DNA from: Castellaniella daejeonensis
GTDB taxonomy: Bacteria; Pseudomonadota; Gammaproteobacteria; Burkholderiales; Burkholderiaceae_B
Direction of reading: 5' to 3'
NCBI RefSeq assembly: GCF_039523555.1
Contig: NZ_BAAAFN010000015.1
Coordinates: 744,001-808,000 of the forward strand
DNA length: 64,000 bases
Positions 18,215 through 26,747 of the stretch are shown piece after piece; within the stretch, counting starts at the first letter, position 1; every line of letters begins with the position of its first letter. The notes below the pieces were generated by a model, which had not been told where the DNA came from, did not search any database, and saw only the letters and a program-made list of their open reading frames with translations. The position numbers and the translations under genes were made by a program.

Positions 18215-18378
18215 GATGTGTCTCCGGTCGAAAAGGATTCTTTTCCGGAAATTGTGCGCTGCGCCCGGTAACAGCATTCTGAACAGAAACTGACGAGGCG
18301 CTGAATCCCCCTGCAGGCCATCGGCGGGGATCCGGGTAAATCCCGACAAATCCAGTGGATCTTCCGCATTCGATGGAA

Positions 18379-18411
18379 TTGCGTTTGTTAATGGTAATGA
18401 TTATCATTAAC
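18379..18411 (+). promoter_or_regulatory. Promoter overlapped by a near-perfect Fur box, upstream of the DUF2325 gene
   Basis: -35 TTGCGT (18379-18384), a 17-base spacer and -10 TATCAT (18402-18407) form a sigma70-type promoter. On top of it sits a perfect 7-1-7 palindrome TAATGAT-T-ATCATTA (18395-18409). The flanking pair GTTAATG (18387-18393) / CATTAAC (18405-18411) extends the symmetry. This matches the accepted Fur-box pattern (AATGATAATCATT-like), so iron-dependent repression is predicted. The site is 61 bp from the DUF2325 start. Confidence 0.8.
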
Positions 18412-18471
18412 TATGAAAGCCACGATGACGTGCCGGTCGTGCCGCACCGGCCCACCACAGGAGTCCATTCC

Positions 18472-18864
18472 ATGGCGCAATCTCAAGTCAGTGCATTGAT
18501 CGTCGGCGCAGACCGGCTGGGCAATATCCCGGACCTGCTGCGCGACCACAATATCGCCATCCGCCATCACATCAGCGGCCGTGATCCTGCGCACCAGAAG
18601 AAGGCGCCGGCCTTGCCTTCCGGCACGGATCTGGTCATCTTGCTGACGGATTTCCTGGGGCACAACGTGATGAAGACATTCCGCCTGGCGGCACAGCGTG
18701 CCGGCATCCGGGTGCTGGCGTGCCGGCGGTCGGTGTGCAGCATGCAGCAGGCACTGGACCAGTGCGGCTACTGTAAGGCGTGCCCGCTGCGCGAGGAAAA
18801 TGCGGCCCGGACGAAGGGGCGGACGGGGCGGGAAGCGCAGGGCCGCCTGGCCCTGCAGGGGTGA
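18472..18864 (+). CDS. DUF2325 family protein with C-terminal cysteine cluster
   Basis: A 130-residue soluble protein. The DUF2325 core is visible: SALIVGADRLGNIPDLL (7-23), HHISGRD, then TDLVILLTDFLGHNVMKTFRLAAQRAGIRVLACRRS (52-87). Five cysteines follow at 84, 89, 98, 101 and 104 (the last three as CGYCKAC), suited to metal or Fe-S binding. The tail is basic and probably disordered. The start ATG at 18472 leaves the Fur-box promoter upstream. Function is unknown; predicted iron repression suggests a role in iron starvation or iron/heme handling (inference). It converges with the NlpC gene 25 bp away. Confidence 0.85.
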   Translation: MAQSQVSALIVGADRLGNIPDLLRDHNIAIRHHISGRDPAHQKKAPALPSGTDLVILLTDFLGHNVMKTFRLAAQRAGIRVLACRRSVCSMQQALDQCGYCKACPLREENAARTKGRTGREAQGRLALQG

Positions 18865-18889
18865 TCCGGCGCCTGCCGGGGGGCCTGGC

Positions 18890-19558
18890 TCAGCGCCGGG
18901 CGGTTTCGGGCTGGGCCTGAAGGCGCCGGGCGCCGTTGTAGCGCTTGCGCCAGTAGGCCACGTCCATGCTGTCGACCCGGATGCTGGCGCCGGTGCGGGG
19001 GGCGTGCAGGAACTTGTGGTCGCCCAGGTAGATGCCGACGTGCGAGAACCGCCTGCCCAGGGTGTTGAAGAAGACCAGGTCGCCGCGCTTGAGCTCGTCG
19101 CGATCCACGGAGATGCCGAGCTTGGCCTGGTCGCGTGCCTGTCGGGGGAGCTTCAGGCCCAGGGATTTCTCGGCGGCGTAGGCGACCAGGCCGCTGCAGT
19201 CGAAGCCTTCGCCGGGGGCGTCGCCGCCGTAGCGGTATTTGACGCCCAGGAATTTCAGGGCGGTGGACGCCAGGGTCTTGGGCGCCGGGCTGGCGCCGTA
19301 GGTTTCGGATTCGGGGTAGTCGATGGCCAGGCTGCGCTTGTTGTCGAGCCAGGCGCCCAGCGGATCGGATTGGGTGCTGAGCAGGTAGCTGTCGCGCAGC
19401 AGGTGGGTGGAATTGAGGTCGGCGTCGGCCGTCTTGCGGGGCTGGTTTGCGCAGCCGGCCAGCACCACGAGTCCGGCGCACAGCAGCAGTTTCAGGGAAC
19501 GGGCTGCCGGGAGGCGGGGCGGATTCGGCTGATCTGGGGCAGAGTGAGGCGGCGGCAT
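18890..19558 (-). CDS. NlpC/P60 family lipoprotein, putative peptidoglycan endopeptidase
   Basis: A 222-residue predicted lipoprotein. After a proline-rich N-region there is a hydrophobic stretch with lipobox LAGC (lipidated Cys36). The NlpC/P60 domain (about 95-205) has catalytic Cys121 in GFDCSGLVAY, His in SHVGIYLGDHKF and a downstream His in FLHAPRTG. Such enzymes cut D-Glu-mDAP type cross-bridges in the cell wall. The start is uncertain: ATG at 19558 is used, ATG at 19582 is also in frame and has an AAGG upstream, and no strong ribosome site is seen for either. It is divergent from prpE. Confidence 0.88.
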   Translation of the reverse strand: MPPPHSAPDQPNPPRLPAARSLKLLLCAGLVVLAGCANQPRKTADADLNSTHLLRDSYLLSTQSDPLGAWLDNKRSLAIDYPESETYGASPAPKTLASTALKFLGVKYRYGGDAPGEGFDCSGLVAYAAEKSLGLKLPRQARDQAKLGISVDRDELKRGDLVFFNTLGRRFSHVGIYLGDHKFLHAPRTGASIRVDSMDVAYWRKRYNGARRLQAQPETARR

Positions 19559-19863
19559 GGGCGGATCTTCGGATGTCGGCATCCGCAAAGCCGCCTTGCC
19601 TGGCTGCGGCGGTGCAATGACCGCAACGCAGACCACAGGCCGGGCCCAAATGGAAGCCGGATTGATCGTGCAGGTTGCCCGCCCTGCGGACAACTCTTTG
19701 AGTGTAGTGGATCGGCAGGATCGAGTAAAGTGTCCCTGCTTTCGTCAGTCTCGTGTCAGACTGGCATTGTATGGTCGGCCAGGGTGTAGCATGTCACCCA
19801 TCCAATTCCTCTAAGAAATGCCCGCGGTCCGCTCGGCCGCAGGGTGGCACAGGAGACAGTCCC
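19559..19863. promoter_or_regulatory. Divergent intergenic region nlpC-prpE
   Basis: This 305-bp gap holds the promoters of two divergent genes. A perfect inverted repeat CAGTCT (19746-19751) / AGACTG (19758-19763) with a 6-base spacer lies about 100 bp before prpE and could be an operator. A TTGTAT...TAGCAT pair follows (about 19766-19790) but its spacing is short. Nothing else with coding or RNA character is seen. Confidence 0.35.
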
Positions 19864-21750
19864 ATGCAGAAAATCCGCGAGTTCCATCGCCAGTCGATCC
19901 AGGACCGGGAGGCCTTCTGGGCGCAGGAGGCCCAGCGCATCCACTGGGAGACCCCCTTCACTCAGGTACTGGACTATTCCCGTCCGCCCTTTGCGCGCTG
20001 GTTCGTCGGCGGGCGCACCAACCTCTGCTACAACGCCGTCGACCGCTGGCTCGACACGCGGGGCGACCAGCCCGCCCTGATCTGGGTGTCCACCGAGGTC
20101 GACCAGGAAATCGTCTATACCCGCGCCGACCTCGCGCGCGAGGTCAATGCGGCCGCCGCCACGCTGCAGGAACTCGGGGTGGTCCAGGGCGACCGCGTGC
20201 TGATCTACCTGCCCATGATTCCCCAGGCGGCCTTCTTCATGCTGGCCTGTGCCCGGCTCGGGGCCATCCATTCGGTCGTGTTCGGCGGTTTCGCGGCGCA
20301 CAACCTGGCCCAGCGCATCGACGACGCCCAGCCCCGCGTGATCGTGTCCACGGATGCCGGCTCCCGCGGCGGGCGGCCGATCGCCTACAAGCCGCTGCTG
20401 GACCAGGCGATCGTCCAATCGTCCCATGCGCCCGAACGCGTCCTGCTGGTGAACCGGGGTCTGGCGCCCATGGACCTGACGCCCGGCCGCGACCTGGAAT
20501 ACGCGCCGCTGCGGGCGCGCCACCTGGACGCCCAGGTGCCCGTGGTCTGGCTGGAATCCAACGAGCCCAGCTACATCCTGTATACCTCGGGCACGACGGG
20601 CAACCCCAAGGGCGTCCAGCGCGACGTCGGCGGCTATGCGGTGGCGCTGTGCGCGTCCATGGAATACATCTACGGCGGCAAGCCGGGCGATGTCTATTTC
20701 TCCAGCAGCGACGTGGGCTGGGTGGTGGGGCATTCCTACGTGGTCTACGGGCCGCTGCTGAACGGCCAGGCCACCGTCATGTACGAAGGCACGCCGGTGC
20801 GCCCCGATGCGGCCATTCTCTGGCGCATCGTCGAGACCTACCGCGTCAACGCGCTGTTCTCGGCGCCGACGGCGATCCGGGTCCTGAAGAAGCACGATCC
20901 CGCACTGCTGAGCCGCCACGACCTGTCCAGCCTGGAGCGCATCTACCTGGCGGGCGAGCCGCTCGACGAGCTGACCGGCCAATGGCTGTCCGAGGCCCTC
21001 GACAAGCCTGTGATCGACAACTACTGGCAGACTGAGACCGGCTGGCCGATCCTCTCGGCCCAGCCCGGGGTCGAAGAAGTCCCCACCCGCTTCGGCAGCC
21101 CGTCCTTTCCCGTCTATGGCTACGATGTGCGGGTGATCGACGAGTCCACCGGCCGGGACTGCGGCCCGAACCAGAAGGGCGTCGTGGCGATCGAACCGCC
21201 CCTGCCGCCCGGCGCGATGAGCACCATCTGGGGCAACGACGAGCGTTTCGTGCGCACCTATTTCGAGTCCTTCCCGGGCCGGCTCTGCTATTCGACCTCG
21301 GATTGGGGGCTGGTGGACGACGACGGCTACTGGTATATCCTGGGCCGCACCGATGACGTGATCAATGTTGCCGGGCACCGCCTGGGCACGCGCGAAATCG
21401 AGGAATCGGTGAACACCCATCCGGCCGTGGCGGAATCGGCGGTGGTGGGGGTGGCCGACTCGCTCAAGGGGCAGGAAGCCATGGCCTTCGCCGTGCTGCG
21501 GACGCCCGACGTGCTGGACGAACCCGGCGCGCGCGACCGCCTGGAAGCCGAGATCAAGCGTGTCATCGAGCAGCGCAACGGGGCCGTGGCCCGCCCGGCG
21601 CGCATCCTGTTCGTCAACACCCTGCCCAAGACGCGGTCGGGCAAGGTCCTGCGGCGCGCCATCGTGGCGCTGTGCGAAGGCCGGGATCCCGGCGACCTGA
21701 CCACGATCGAGGATCCGGGCGCGCTCGACCAGATCCGCGCCGCACTGTGA
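19864..21750 (+). CDS. prpE: Propionate-CoA ligase
   Basis: AMP-forming acyl-CoA synthetase activating propionate. The 628-residue length matches PrpE (about 628). ANL motifs are ILYTSGTTGNPKG (P-loop-like), the central YWQTETGWPI, and GRTDDVINVAGHRLG at the hinge. The C-terminal catalytic/regulatory lysine K594 in KTRSGKVLRR is a known Pat-type acetylation target. Start ATG at 19864 with a GGAG site upstream; an in-frame extension to 19753 is not needed. Its stop overlaps the GTG of the next gene (GTGA). The prpBCD genes are not in the window. Confidence 0.95.
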   Translation: MQKIREFHRQSIQDREAFWAQEAQRIHWETPFTQVLDYSRPPFARWFVGGRTNLCYNAVDRWLDTRGDQPALIWVSTEVDQEIVYTRADLAREVNAAAATLQELGVVQGDRVLIYLPMIPQAAFFMLACARLGAIHSVVFGGFAAHNLAQRIDDAQPRVIVSTDAGSRGGRPIAYKPLLDQAIVQSSHAPERVLLVNRGLAPMDLTPGRDLEYAPLRARHLDAQVPVVWLESNEPSYILYTSGTTGNPKGVQRDVGGYAVALCASMEYIYGGKPGDVYFSSSDVGWVVGHSYVVYGPLLNGQATVMYEGTPVRPDAAILWRIVETYRVNALFSAPTAIRVLKKHDPALLSRHDLSSLERIYLAGEPLDELTGQWLSEALDKPVIDNYWQTETGWPILSAQPGVEEVPTRFGSPSFPVYGYDVRVIDESTGRDCGPNQKGVVAIEPPLPPGAMSTIWGNDERFVRTYFESFPGRLCYSTSDWGLVDDDGYWYILGRTDDVINVAGHRLGTREIEESVNTHPAVAESAVVGVADSLKGQEAMAFAVLRTPDVLDEPGARDRLEAEIKRVIEQRNGAVARPARILFVNTLPKTRSGKVLRRAIVALCEGRDPGDLTTIEDPGALDQIRAAL

Positions 21751-23141
21751 ACGAAGACCGGGACGCATCCGGACGCGCAGACGCAAGCCGTCCGGAACCG
21801 TCCGGCGCCGACCGGGCGCCCGCGCGTGCCGCCTCGCCGCTGAGGCCGGGCGTGGGGCGGCGCGAGATCTGGTCCTGGGCGATGTACGACTTCGCCAATT
21901 CCGGCTACACCACCGTGGTGCTGACCACGGTGTTCAACGCCTACTTCGTCGGCGTGGTGGCGGCCGGAAAGAGCTGGGGCACCCTGGCGCTGACGGCGGC
22001 GCTGTCCCTGTCCTACCTGGCGGTGATGCTGTGGATGCCTGGCCTGGGGGCGAGGGCGGATGCCCACGCCGGCCACCGCCGGCTGCTGTTCGCCAGTACC
22101 GCGGGGTGCGTGCTGGCCACCGCGGCGCTGGCCGGCGTGGGGCCGGGCGATATCGCCCTGGGCCTGGTGTGGCTGGCGCTGTCCAATGCCTGCTATTGCA
22201 TCGGTGAATCGGCGGTGGCGTCGTTCCTGCCCGGCCTGGCCCGGTCCGAAGCCATGGGCCGGGTGTCCGGCTGGGGCTGGAGCTTCGGTTATTTCGGCGG
22301 CATGCTGGCCCTGGGGCTTTCCCTGTGGGTCGCGGCCTCGGCCGAATCCCGCGGGCTTGCCGCCCAGGAATACGTGCCCTGGATCATGGTGCTCACGGCC
22401 GTCCTGTTCGCAGTGGCGGCGCTGCCGGCATTCCTGTGGCTGCGCGAACCGGCCGCCGGCACGGGCCGGAAACCGGCCGCGATGCTGTCCCAGCTGCGCA
22501 CGGCCTGGCGTGAGACCCGCCGCGATTTTCCCGATTTCCGCCGCCTGCTGCTGTGCATTGCCTGCTACCAGGCGGGGATCGCGGTGGTGATCACCCTGTC
22601 GGCCGTCTACGCCACCGAGGCCATGGGTTTCGGCATGCGCGAGACCATGCTGCTGGTGTTCCTGGTGAACATCGCCGCCGCGGCCGGCGCGTTCGGTTTC
22701 GGCTACCTGCAGGACCGCATCGGCCATCGCCGGGCGCTGACACTGACCCTGCTGGGCTGGATCGTCATGGTGCTGGTCGCGGTCTCGGCCCGTTCCGTGC
22801 CGGTGTTCTGGTCGGCCGCCGTGCTGGCCGGATTGTGCATGGGCTCCAGCCAGAGCGCGGGCCGGGCCATGGTCGGGGTGCTGGCGCCGGCCGACCGCCC
22901 CGCGGAATTCTTTGCCCTCTGGACCTTCGCCGTGCAGCTGGCGGCCGTCGTCGGGCCGCTGTCCTATGGCGTGCTGGTCTGGGTCACCGCGGGCAACCAC
23001 CGCGCCGCCCTGCTGGCGACCGGCCTGTTTTTCCTGGCGGGACTGGCCCTGTTGAGGCGCCTGGATTTCGAACGCGGCATGCGCGCCCGGGACGCGGCCG
23101 CGCATCGCAACCCCGGCGCCGACCAGGCGTCAGCCGCCTGA
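21747..23141 (+). CDS. MFS permease of the UMF1 (Atg22-like) family
   Basis: A 464-residue transporter. A polar N-terminal region (about 40 residues) is followed by REIWSWAMYDFANSGYTTVVLTTVFNAYFV, the diagnostic UMF1 start, then about twelve membrane segments. SFGYFGGMLALGLSLW and the mid-loop DRIGHRRAL motif are typical. Bacterial members are uncharacterised exporters or organic-solute carriers. The GTG start overlaps the prpE stop (GTGA at 21747-21750), so translation is coupled and a function tied to propionate or acyl metabolism is plausible. Confidence 0.88.
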   Translation: MNEDRDASGRADASRPEPSGADRAPARAASPLRPGVGRREIWSWAMYDFANSGYTTVVLTTVFNAYFVGVVAAGKSWGTLALTAALSLSYLAVMLWMPGLGARADAHAGHRRLLFASTAGCVLATAALAGVGPGDIALGLVWLALSNACYCIGESAVASFLPGLARSEAMGRVSGWGWSFGYFGGMLALGLSLWVAASAESRGLAAQEYVPWIMVLTAVLFAVAALPAFLWLREPAAGTGRKPAAMLSQLRTAWRETRRDFPDFRRLLLCIACYQAGIAVVITLSAVYATEAMGFGMRETMLLVFLVNIAAAAGAFGFGYLQDRIGHRRALTLTLLGWIVMVLVAVSARSVPVFWSAAVLAGLCMGSSQSAGRAMVGVLAPADRPAEFFALWTFAVQLAAVVGPLSYGVLVWVTAGNHRAALLATGLFFLAGLALLRRLDFERGMRARDAAAHRNPGADQASAA

Positions 23142-23244
23142 GGCCAGGGCCGGGTTGCATTTGTCAGTATCGAGTAAGCATTGTGCAGTACGGTTGCAAC
23201 ATTCAAACATAAAGTGAAGACAACACTAAACTCAGGAGCGAGCC

Positions 23245-25224
23245 ATGACCACGGAGATTGAATCCATATTGGTGGAAAACAGGGTGTTTCCGCCCCCTGC
23301 GGACCTCGTCGCGCAGGCCAATGTGTCGGGGATGGAGGGCTACCAGGCACTGTGCGACGAAGCCAAGCGCGATCCCGATGCCTTCTGGGCCCGGCTGGCC
23401 AATGAAAATCTGGTCTGGTCCAAGCCCTTCACCCGGGTGGTCGACGAATCGAACAAGCCCTTCTACAAGTTCTACCCCGACGGCCAGTTGAACATCTCGG
23501 CCAACTGCCTCGACAAGCACCTGGGCACCCCCGTCGAGAATCACACCGCCATCATCTTCGAGGCCGACGACGGCAAGGTGACCAAGGTCACCTACAAGGA
23601 ACTGCATGCGCGTGTGTCGCAGTTCGCCAATGCGATCAAGTCGCTGGGCTTCAAGGCCGGCGAGCGTGCCATCATCTACCTGCCCATGTCCATCGAGGCC
23701 GTCGTGGCCATGCAGGCCTGCGCCCGCCTGGGCATCATCCATTCGGTGGTGTTCGGCGGCTTCTCGGCCAAGAGCATCCACGAGCGCACCGTCGACGTCG
23801 GCGCCACGCTGATGATCACGGCCGACGCCCAGATCCGCGGCGGCAAGGTCATCCCCCTGAAGGACGCCGTGGACGAGGCCATCGCCATGGGCGGCTGCGA
23901 TGCGGTGCGCAAGGTCATCACCTACAAGCGCGCCGGCTCCAGCGTCCAATGGAACGCCGACCGCGACCTGTGGTGGCACGACGTCATCCAGGGCCAGTCC
24001 GCCGACTGCCCGCCGGTTCCGGTCGATGCCGAGCACCCGCTGTTCATCCTGTATACGTCCGGTTCCACCGGCAAGCCAAAAGGCGTGCAGCACTCCAGCG
24101 CCGGCTTCCTGCTGTGGTCGCTGATGACCATGAAATGGACCTTCGACTCCAAGCCGACCGACGTGTTCTGGTGCACGGCCGATGTGGGCTGGGTCACGGG
24201 CCACTCCTACGTCACCTACGGCCCGCTGGCGGCCGGCGTGACCCAGGTGGTCTTCGAGGGCGTGCCCACCTATCCGGACGCCGGGCGCTTCTGGAAGATG
24301 ATCCAGGAGCACAAGGTCACGGTCTTCTACACCGCGCCCACGGCCATCCGGTCGCTGACCAAGCTGTCCGAGGCCGATCCCAAGGTCCATCCCAAGTCCT
24401 TCGACCTGAGCACGCTGCGCATCATCGGTTCGGTGGGCGAGCCCATCAATCCCGAAGCCTGGGTCTGGTACTACAACAACGTCGGCGGCCAGCGCTGCCC
24501 GGTGATCGACACCTGGTGGCAGACCGAGACCGGCGCGCACATGATCACGCCGCTGCCGGGCGTCACCACCCTCAAGCCGGGTTCCTGCACGCTGCCGCTG
24601 CCGGGCATCGATGCCGCCATCGTCGACGAGACGGGCGAGGAAGTCGAGCGCGGCAAGGGCGGCTTCCTGGTGATCCGCAAGCCGTGGCCGTCGATGATCC
24701 GCACGATCTGGGGTGATCCGGAACGCTTCAAGAAAACCTACTTTCCCGAAGAGCTCAAGGGCTACTACCTGGCGGGCGACGGCGCGCAGCGCGACAAGGA
24801 CGGCTATTTCTGGATCATGGGCCGGATCGACGACGTGCTGAACGTCTCGGGCCACCGGCTGGGCACGATGGAAGTCGAATCCGCCCTGGTGGCGCACGAA
24901 CTGGTGGCCGAAGCTGCCGTGGTCGGCCGTCCCGACGACACGACGGGCGAAGCCGTGGTGGCCTTCGTGGTGCTCAACGGGCCGTTGCCCCAGGGCGACC
25001 AGGCCGCCGCAGTGGCCAAGCAGCTGCGCGACTGGGTGGCCAAGGAAATCGGCCCCATCGCCAAGCCGCGCGAGATCCGCTTCGGCGAAAACCTGCCCAA
25101 GACGCGTTCGGGCAAGATCATGCGCCGCCTGCTGCGCGTGGTCGCCAAGGGCGAGCCCATCACCCAGGACGTGTCCACGCTGGAAAACCCCGGCATCCTG
25201 GACCAGCTGGCCCAGGTGCGGTAA
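23245..25224 (+). CDS. acs: Acetyl-CoA synthetase
   Basis: AMP-forming activation of acetate. The 659-residue length equals the family norm (about 650). It contains the ILYTSGSTGKPKG P-loop-like motif, TWWQTETGAHMITPLPG with the acetate-pocket Trp, and the hinge GRIDDVLNVSGHRLGT. Lys624 in KTRSGKIMRR is the known acetylation-controlled lysine. ATG at 23245 after a GGAG site. The 103-bp upstream gap is AT-richer and should contain its own promoter. A clear terminator follows. Confidence 0.97.
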   Translation: MTTEIESILVENRVFPPPADLVAQANVSGMEGYQALCDEAKRDPDAFWARLANENLVWSKPFTRVVDESNKPFYKFYPDGQLNISANCLDKHLGTPVENHTAIIFEADDGKVTKVTYKELHARVSQFANAIKSLGFKAGERAIIYLPMSIEAVVAMQACARLGIIHSVVFGGFSAKSIHERTVDVGATLMITADAQIRGGKVIPLKDAVDEAIAMGGCDAVRKVITYKRAGSSVQWNADRDLWWHDVIQGQSADCPPVPVDAEHPLFILYTSGSTGKPKGVQHSSAGFLLWSLMTMKWTFDSKPTDVFWCTADVGWVTGHSYVTYGPLAAGVTQVVFEGVPTYPDAGRFWKMIQEHKVTVFYTAPTAIRSLTKLSEADPKVHPKSFDLSTLRIIGSVGEPINPEAWVWYYNNVGGQRCPVIDTWWQTETGAHMITPLPGVTTLKPGSCTLPLPGIDAAIVDETGEEVERGKGGFLVIRKPWPSMIRTIWGDPERFKKTYFPEELKGYYLAGDGAQRDKDGYFWIMGRIDDVLNVSGHRLGTMEVESALVAHELVAEAAVVGRPDDTTGEAVVAFVVLNGPLPQGDQAAAVAKQLRDWVAKEIGPIAKPREIRFGENLPKTRSGKIMRRLLRVVAKGEPITQDVSTLENPGILDQLAQVR

Positions 25225-25272
25225 AGCGCGTTGAAAGGCGCCCTGTGATCCAGGGCGCCGGATGCAGCCGAA

Positions 25273-25302
25273 GGGGCGGGAATGTATTCCCGCCCCTTTT
25301 TT
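25273..25302 (+). terminator. Rho-independent terminator of acs
   Basis: A 10-bp perfect stem GGGGCGGGAA (25273-25282) / TTCCCGCCCC (25287-25296), loop TGTA, is followed directly by six T's (25297-25302). It is the clearest intrinsic terminator in the window. Confidence 0.93.
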
Positions 25303-25314
25303 GCCGCCGGGCCG

Positions 25315-25342
25315 CCCCAAGGCAAAAAGCGCCCCCTTGGGG
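25315..25342. repeat. Short palindromic intergenic element
   Basis: CCCCAAGG (25315-25322) / CCTTGGGG (25335-25342) flanks GCAAAAAGCGCC. It lies just behind the acs terminator and resembles short REP-like elements with CCCCAAGGGGG arms and an AAAAAGCGCC core seen repeatedly in Burkholderiales intergenes. I see only one copy here, so repetition is from memory, not shown. Confidence 0.4.
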
Positions 25343-25431
25343 GATGAGACAATTCAATGCAATATGATGATGTCGGCGGCGCGCGGCCATGGGTCGCAGG
25401 CGCCGGTTGATCAAGACGACGGAACGATGGA

Positions 25432-25998
25432 ATGAATCAAATGCTTGAATCGAACGCTTCCGGGCCGGATGGCGGGATCCGGGTGCGGGACGCAGCCGAC
25501 GAAGACATCGCGGTCATCCAGGCCATTTACGCGCATCATGTGCTCAACGGGATCTCGACGTTCGAGGAAATCCCGCCTTCGGTCGATGAAATGGCGAGCC
25601 GGCGCGATGCGATCATCCGTAGCGGCCTGCCCTATCTGGTGGCGGAAGTGGATGGCAGGGTGGTGGGCTATTGCTGCGCGGCGGCCTATCGCGCGCGTCC
25701 CGCCTATCGGTACGCCATCGAAAACTCCGTCTACGTCGAAGACGGCATGGACGGCAAAGGCGTGGGAAGCGCGCTGCTGCGCGCGCTGATCACGCGGTGC
25801 GAAGCCGGGCCATGGCGCCAGATGATCGCGGTGATCGGCGATCGCGCCAATACCAGCTCGATCATCCTTCACCAGAACTGCGGGTTCCGCCACGTCGGAA
25901 TCCTGACCGGGGTCGGCTTCAAGCTGGGCCAGTGGGTGGATACGGTGCTGATGCAGCGCGCTTTGGGCGGCGGCACCGGGACGCCGCCGGCGGCTTAG
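25432..25998 (+). CDS. GNAT family N-acetyltransferase (phosphinothricin acetyltransferase-like)
   Basis: A 188-residue GNAT domain. IRVRDAADEDIAVIQAIYAHHVLNGISTFEE at about 16-46 is typical of the Pat/Bar-like branch. YLVAEVDGRVVGYC marks beta4, VYVEDGMDGKGVGSALLRALI gives the acetyl-CoA pyrophosphate loop (Q/R-x-x-G-x-G/A type, here GKGVGSAL), and NCGFRHVGILTGVGFKLGQWVD is the C-terminal part of that branch. It acetylates an amino group on an amino-acid-like substrate; actual substrate unknown. An ATG four codons downstream is also possible. It is convergent with marC. Confidence 0.88.
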   Translation: MNQMLESNASGPDGGIRVRDAADEDIAVIQAIYAHHVLNGISTFEEIPPSVDEMASRRDAIIRSGLPYLVAEVDGRVVGYCCAAAYRARPAYRYAIENSVYVEDGMDGKGVGSALLRALITRCEAGPWRQMIAVIGDRANTSSIILHQNCGFRHVGILTGVGFKLGQWVDTVLMQRALGGGTGTPPAA

Positions 25999-26018
25999 CG
26001 CCTGGCGGCGCACAGGTC

Positions 26019-26672
26019 CTAGTGCGCCAGCCCCGGCAGCATGGCCTTGGCGCCCGCGAAAGTCATTTCCACGGCGATGGCCGCCAGGATCATGCCCATC
26101 ACGCGGGCCATGATGACGCGCATCTTGGTGGAGAGCAGCTTGCCGATCGAGGCGGCGAAATACAGCACTGCGAACAACGAGGCCAGCACCGCCACCAGCA
26201 CGATGCCGAACCCCAGGTACTGCGCCGTCTGGTGCGCCTGTGCCCCGTAGATGATCAGCGTGGCGATGGTGCCGGGGCCGACGATCATGGGAAAGGTCAG
26301 GGGATAGAACGCGGGGTTGTCTTCGACCTCGGCCCGTGCGGCCGGGCCGCCGACGTTCTTTTCCTGGGTGGCACGTTCGTGGGAAGTGATCGGCTGGCCG
26401 TTGAGCATGGTCAGCGCGATGCCGCTCAGCACCAGGCCGCCGGCGACGCGGAAGGCATCCAGGCTGACGCCGAAGAAGCGGATGATGTGGCTGCCCGCCA
26501 GCGAGATGACGATGCACATCGCGGCGGTGTAGATCACGATCGCCACGGCCTGGCTGCGCTGTTCGGCCACGGTCTTGTTGGCCGTGATTGCCAGGAACAG
26601 CGGCAGGGTGATGAATGGGTTCATGATGGCGAACAGCGCGCCCAGGAACTTGGTGGCGAAAGTGATATCCAT
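26019..26672 (-). CDS. marC: MarC family integral membrane protein
   Basis: A 217-residue protein with six hydrophobic segments. FATKFLGALFAIMNPFITLPLFLAITANKTVAEQ at the N-terminus and FPMIVGPGTIATLIIYGAQA in the middle are MarC signatures. Once linked to multiple antibiotic resistance, MarC has since been shown not to determine it in E. coli; its substrate is unknown. It follows the ETF-QO gene after 75 bp that include a strong hairpin. Confidence 0.9.
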   Translation of the reverse strand: MDITFATKFLGALFAIMNPFITLPLFLAITANKTVAEQRSQAVAIVIYTAAMCIVISLAGSHIIRFFGVSLDAFRVAGGLVLSGIALTMLNGQPITSHERATQEKNVGGPAARAEVEDNPAFYPLTFPMIVGPGTIATLIIYGAQAHQTAQYLGFGIVLVAVLASLFAVLYFAASIGKLLSTKMRVIMARVMGMILAAIAVEMTFAGAKAMLPGLAH

Positions 26673-26713
26673 CGGCGATGGGCTCCCGCCCGGCAGGCCT
26701 GCGTGATCGGAAC

Positions 26714-26740
26714 CGGGCGCCGCGCGCAGCGGCGCCCGGG
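26714..26740. terminator. Strong hairpin between etf-QO and marC
   Basis: An 11-bp perfect stem CCGGGCGCCGC (26714-26724) / GCGGCGCCCGG (26730-26740) with a GCGCA loop. In the reverse (gene) direction it is not followed by a T-run, so it may be an attenuating or stabilising hairpin rather than a full terminator. Confidence 0.45.
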
Positions 26741-26747
26741 GTGCGTT

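Noticed and set aside
18355..18471. Earlier start for the DUF2325 gene
   Set aside because: It would include the Fur box and promoter in the coding region and adds no family-like sequence.
19756..21786. Reverse frame of 676 codons opposite prpE
   Set aside because: Its length comes from absence of stops in GC-rich antisense; the PrpE frame has full motif support.
23203..25320. Reverse frame of 705 codons opposite acs
   Set aside because: Same antisense effect; no recognisable domain, and acs is complete.
25273..25342. Mobile element boundary behind acs
   Set aside because: The first palindrome is an intrinsic terminator; the second is too short and has no target duplication or transposase.
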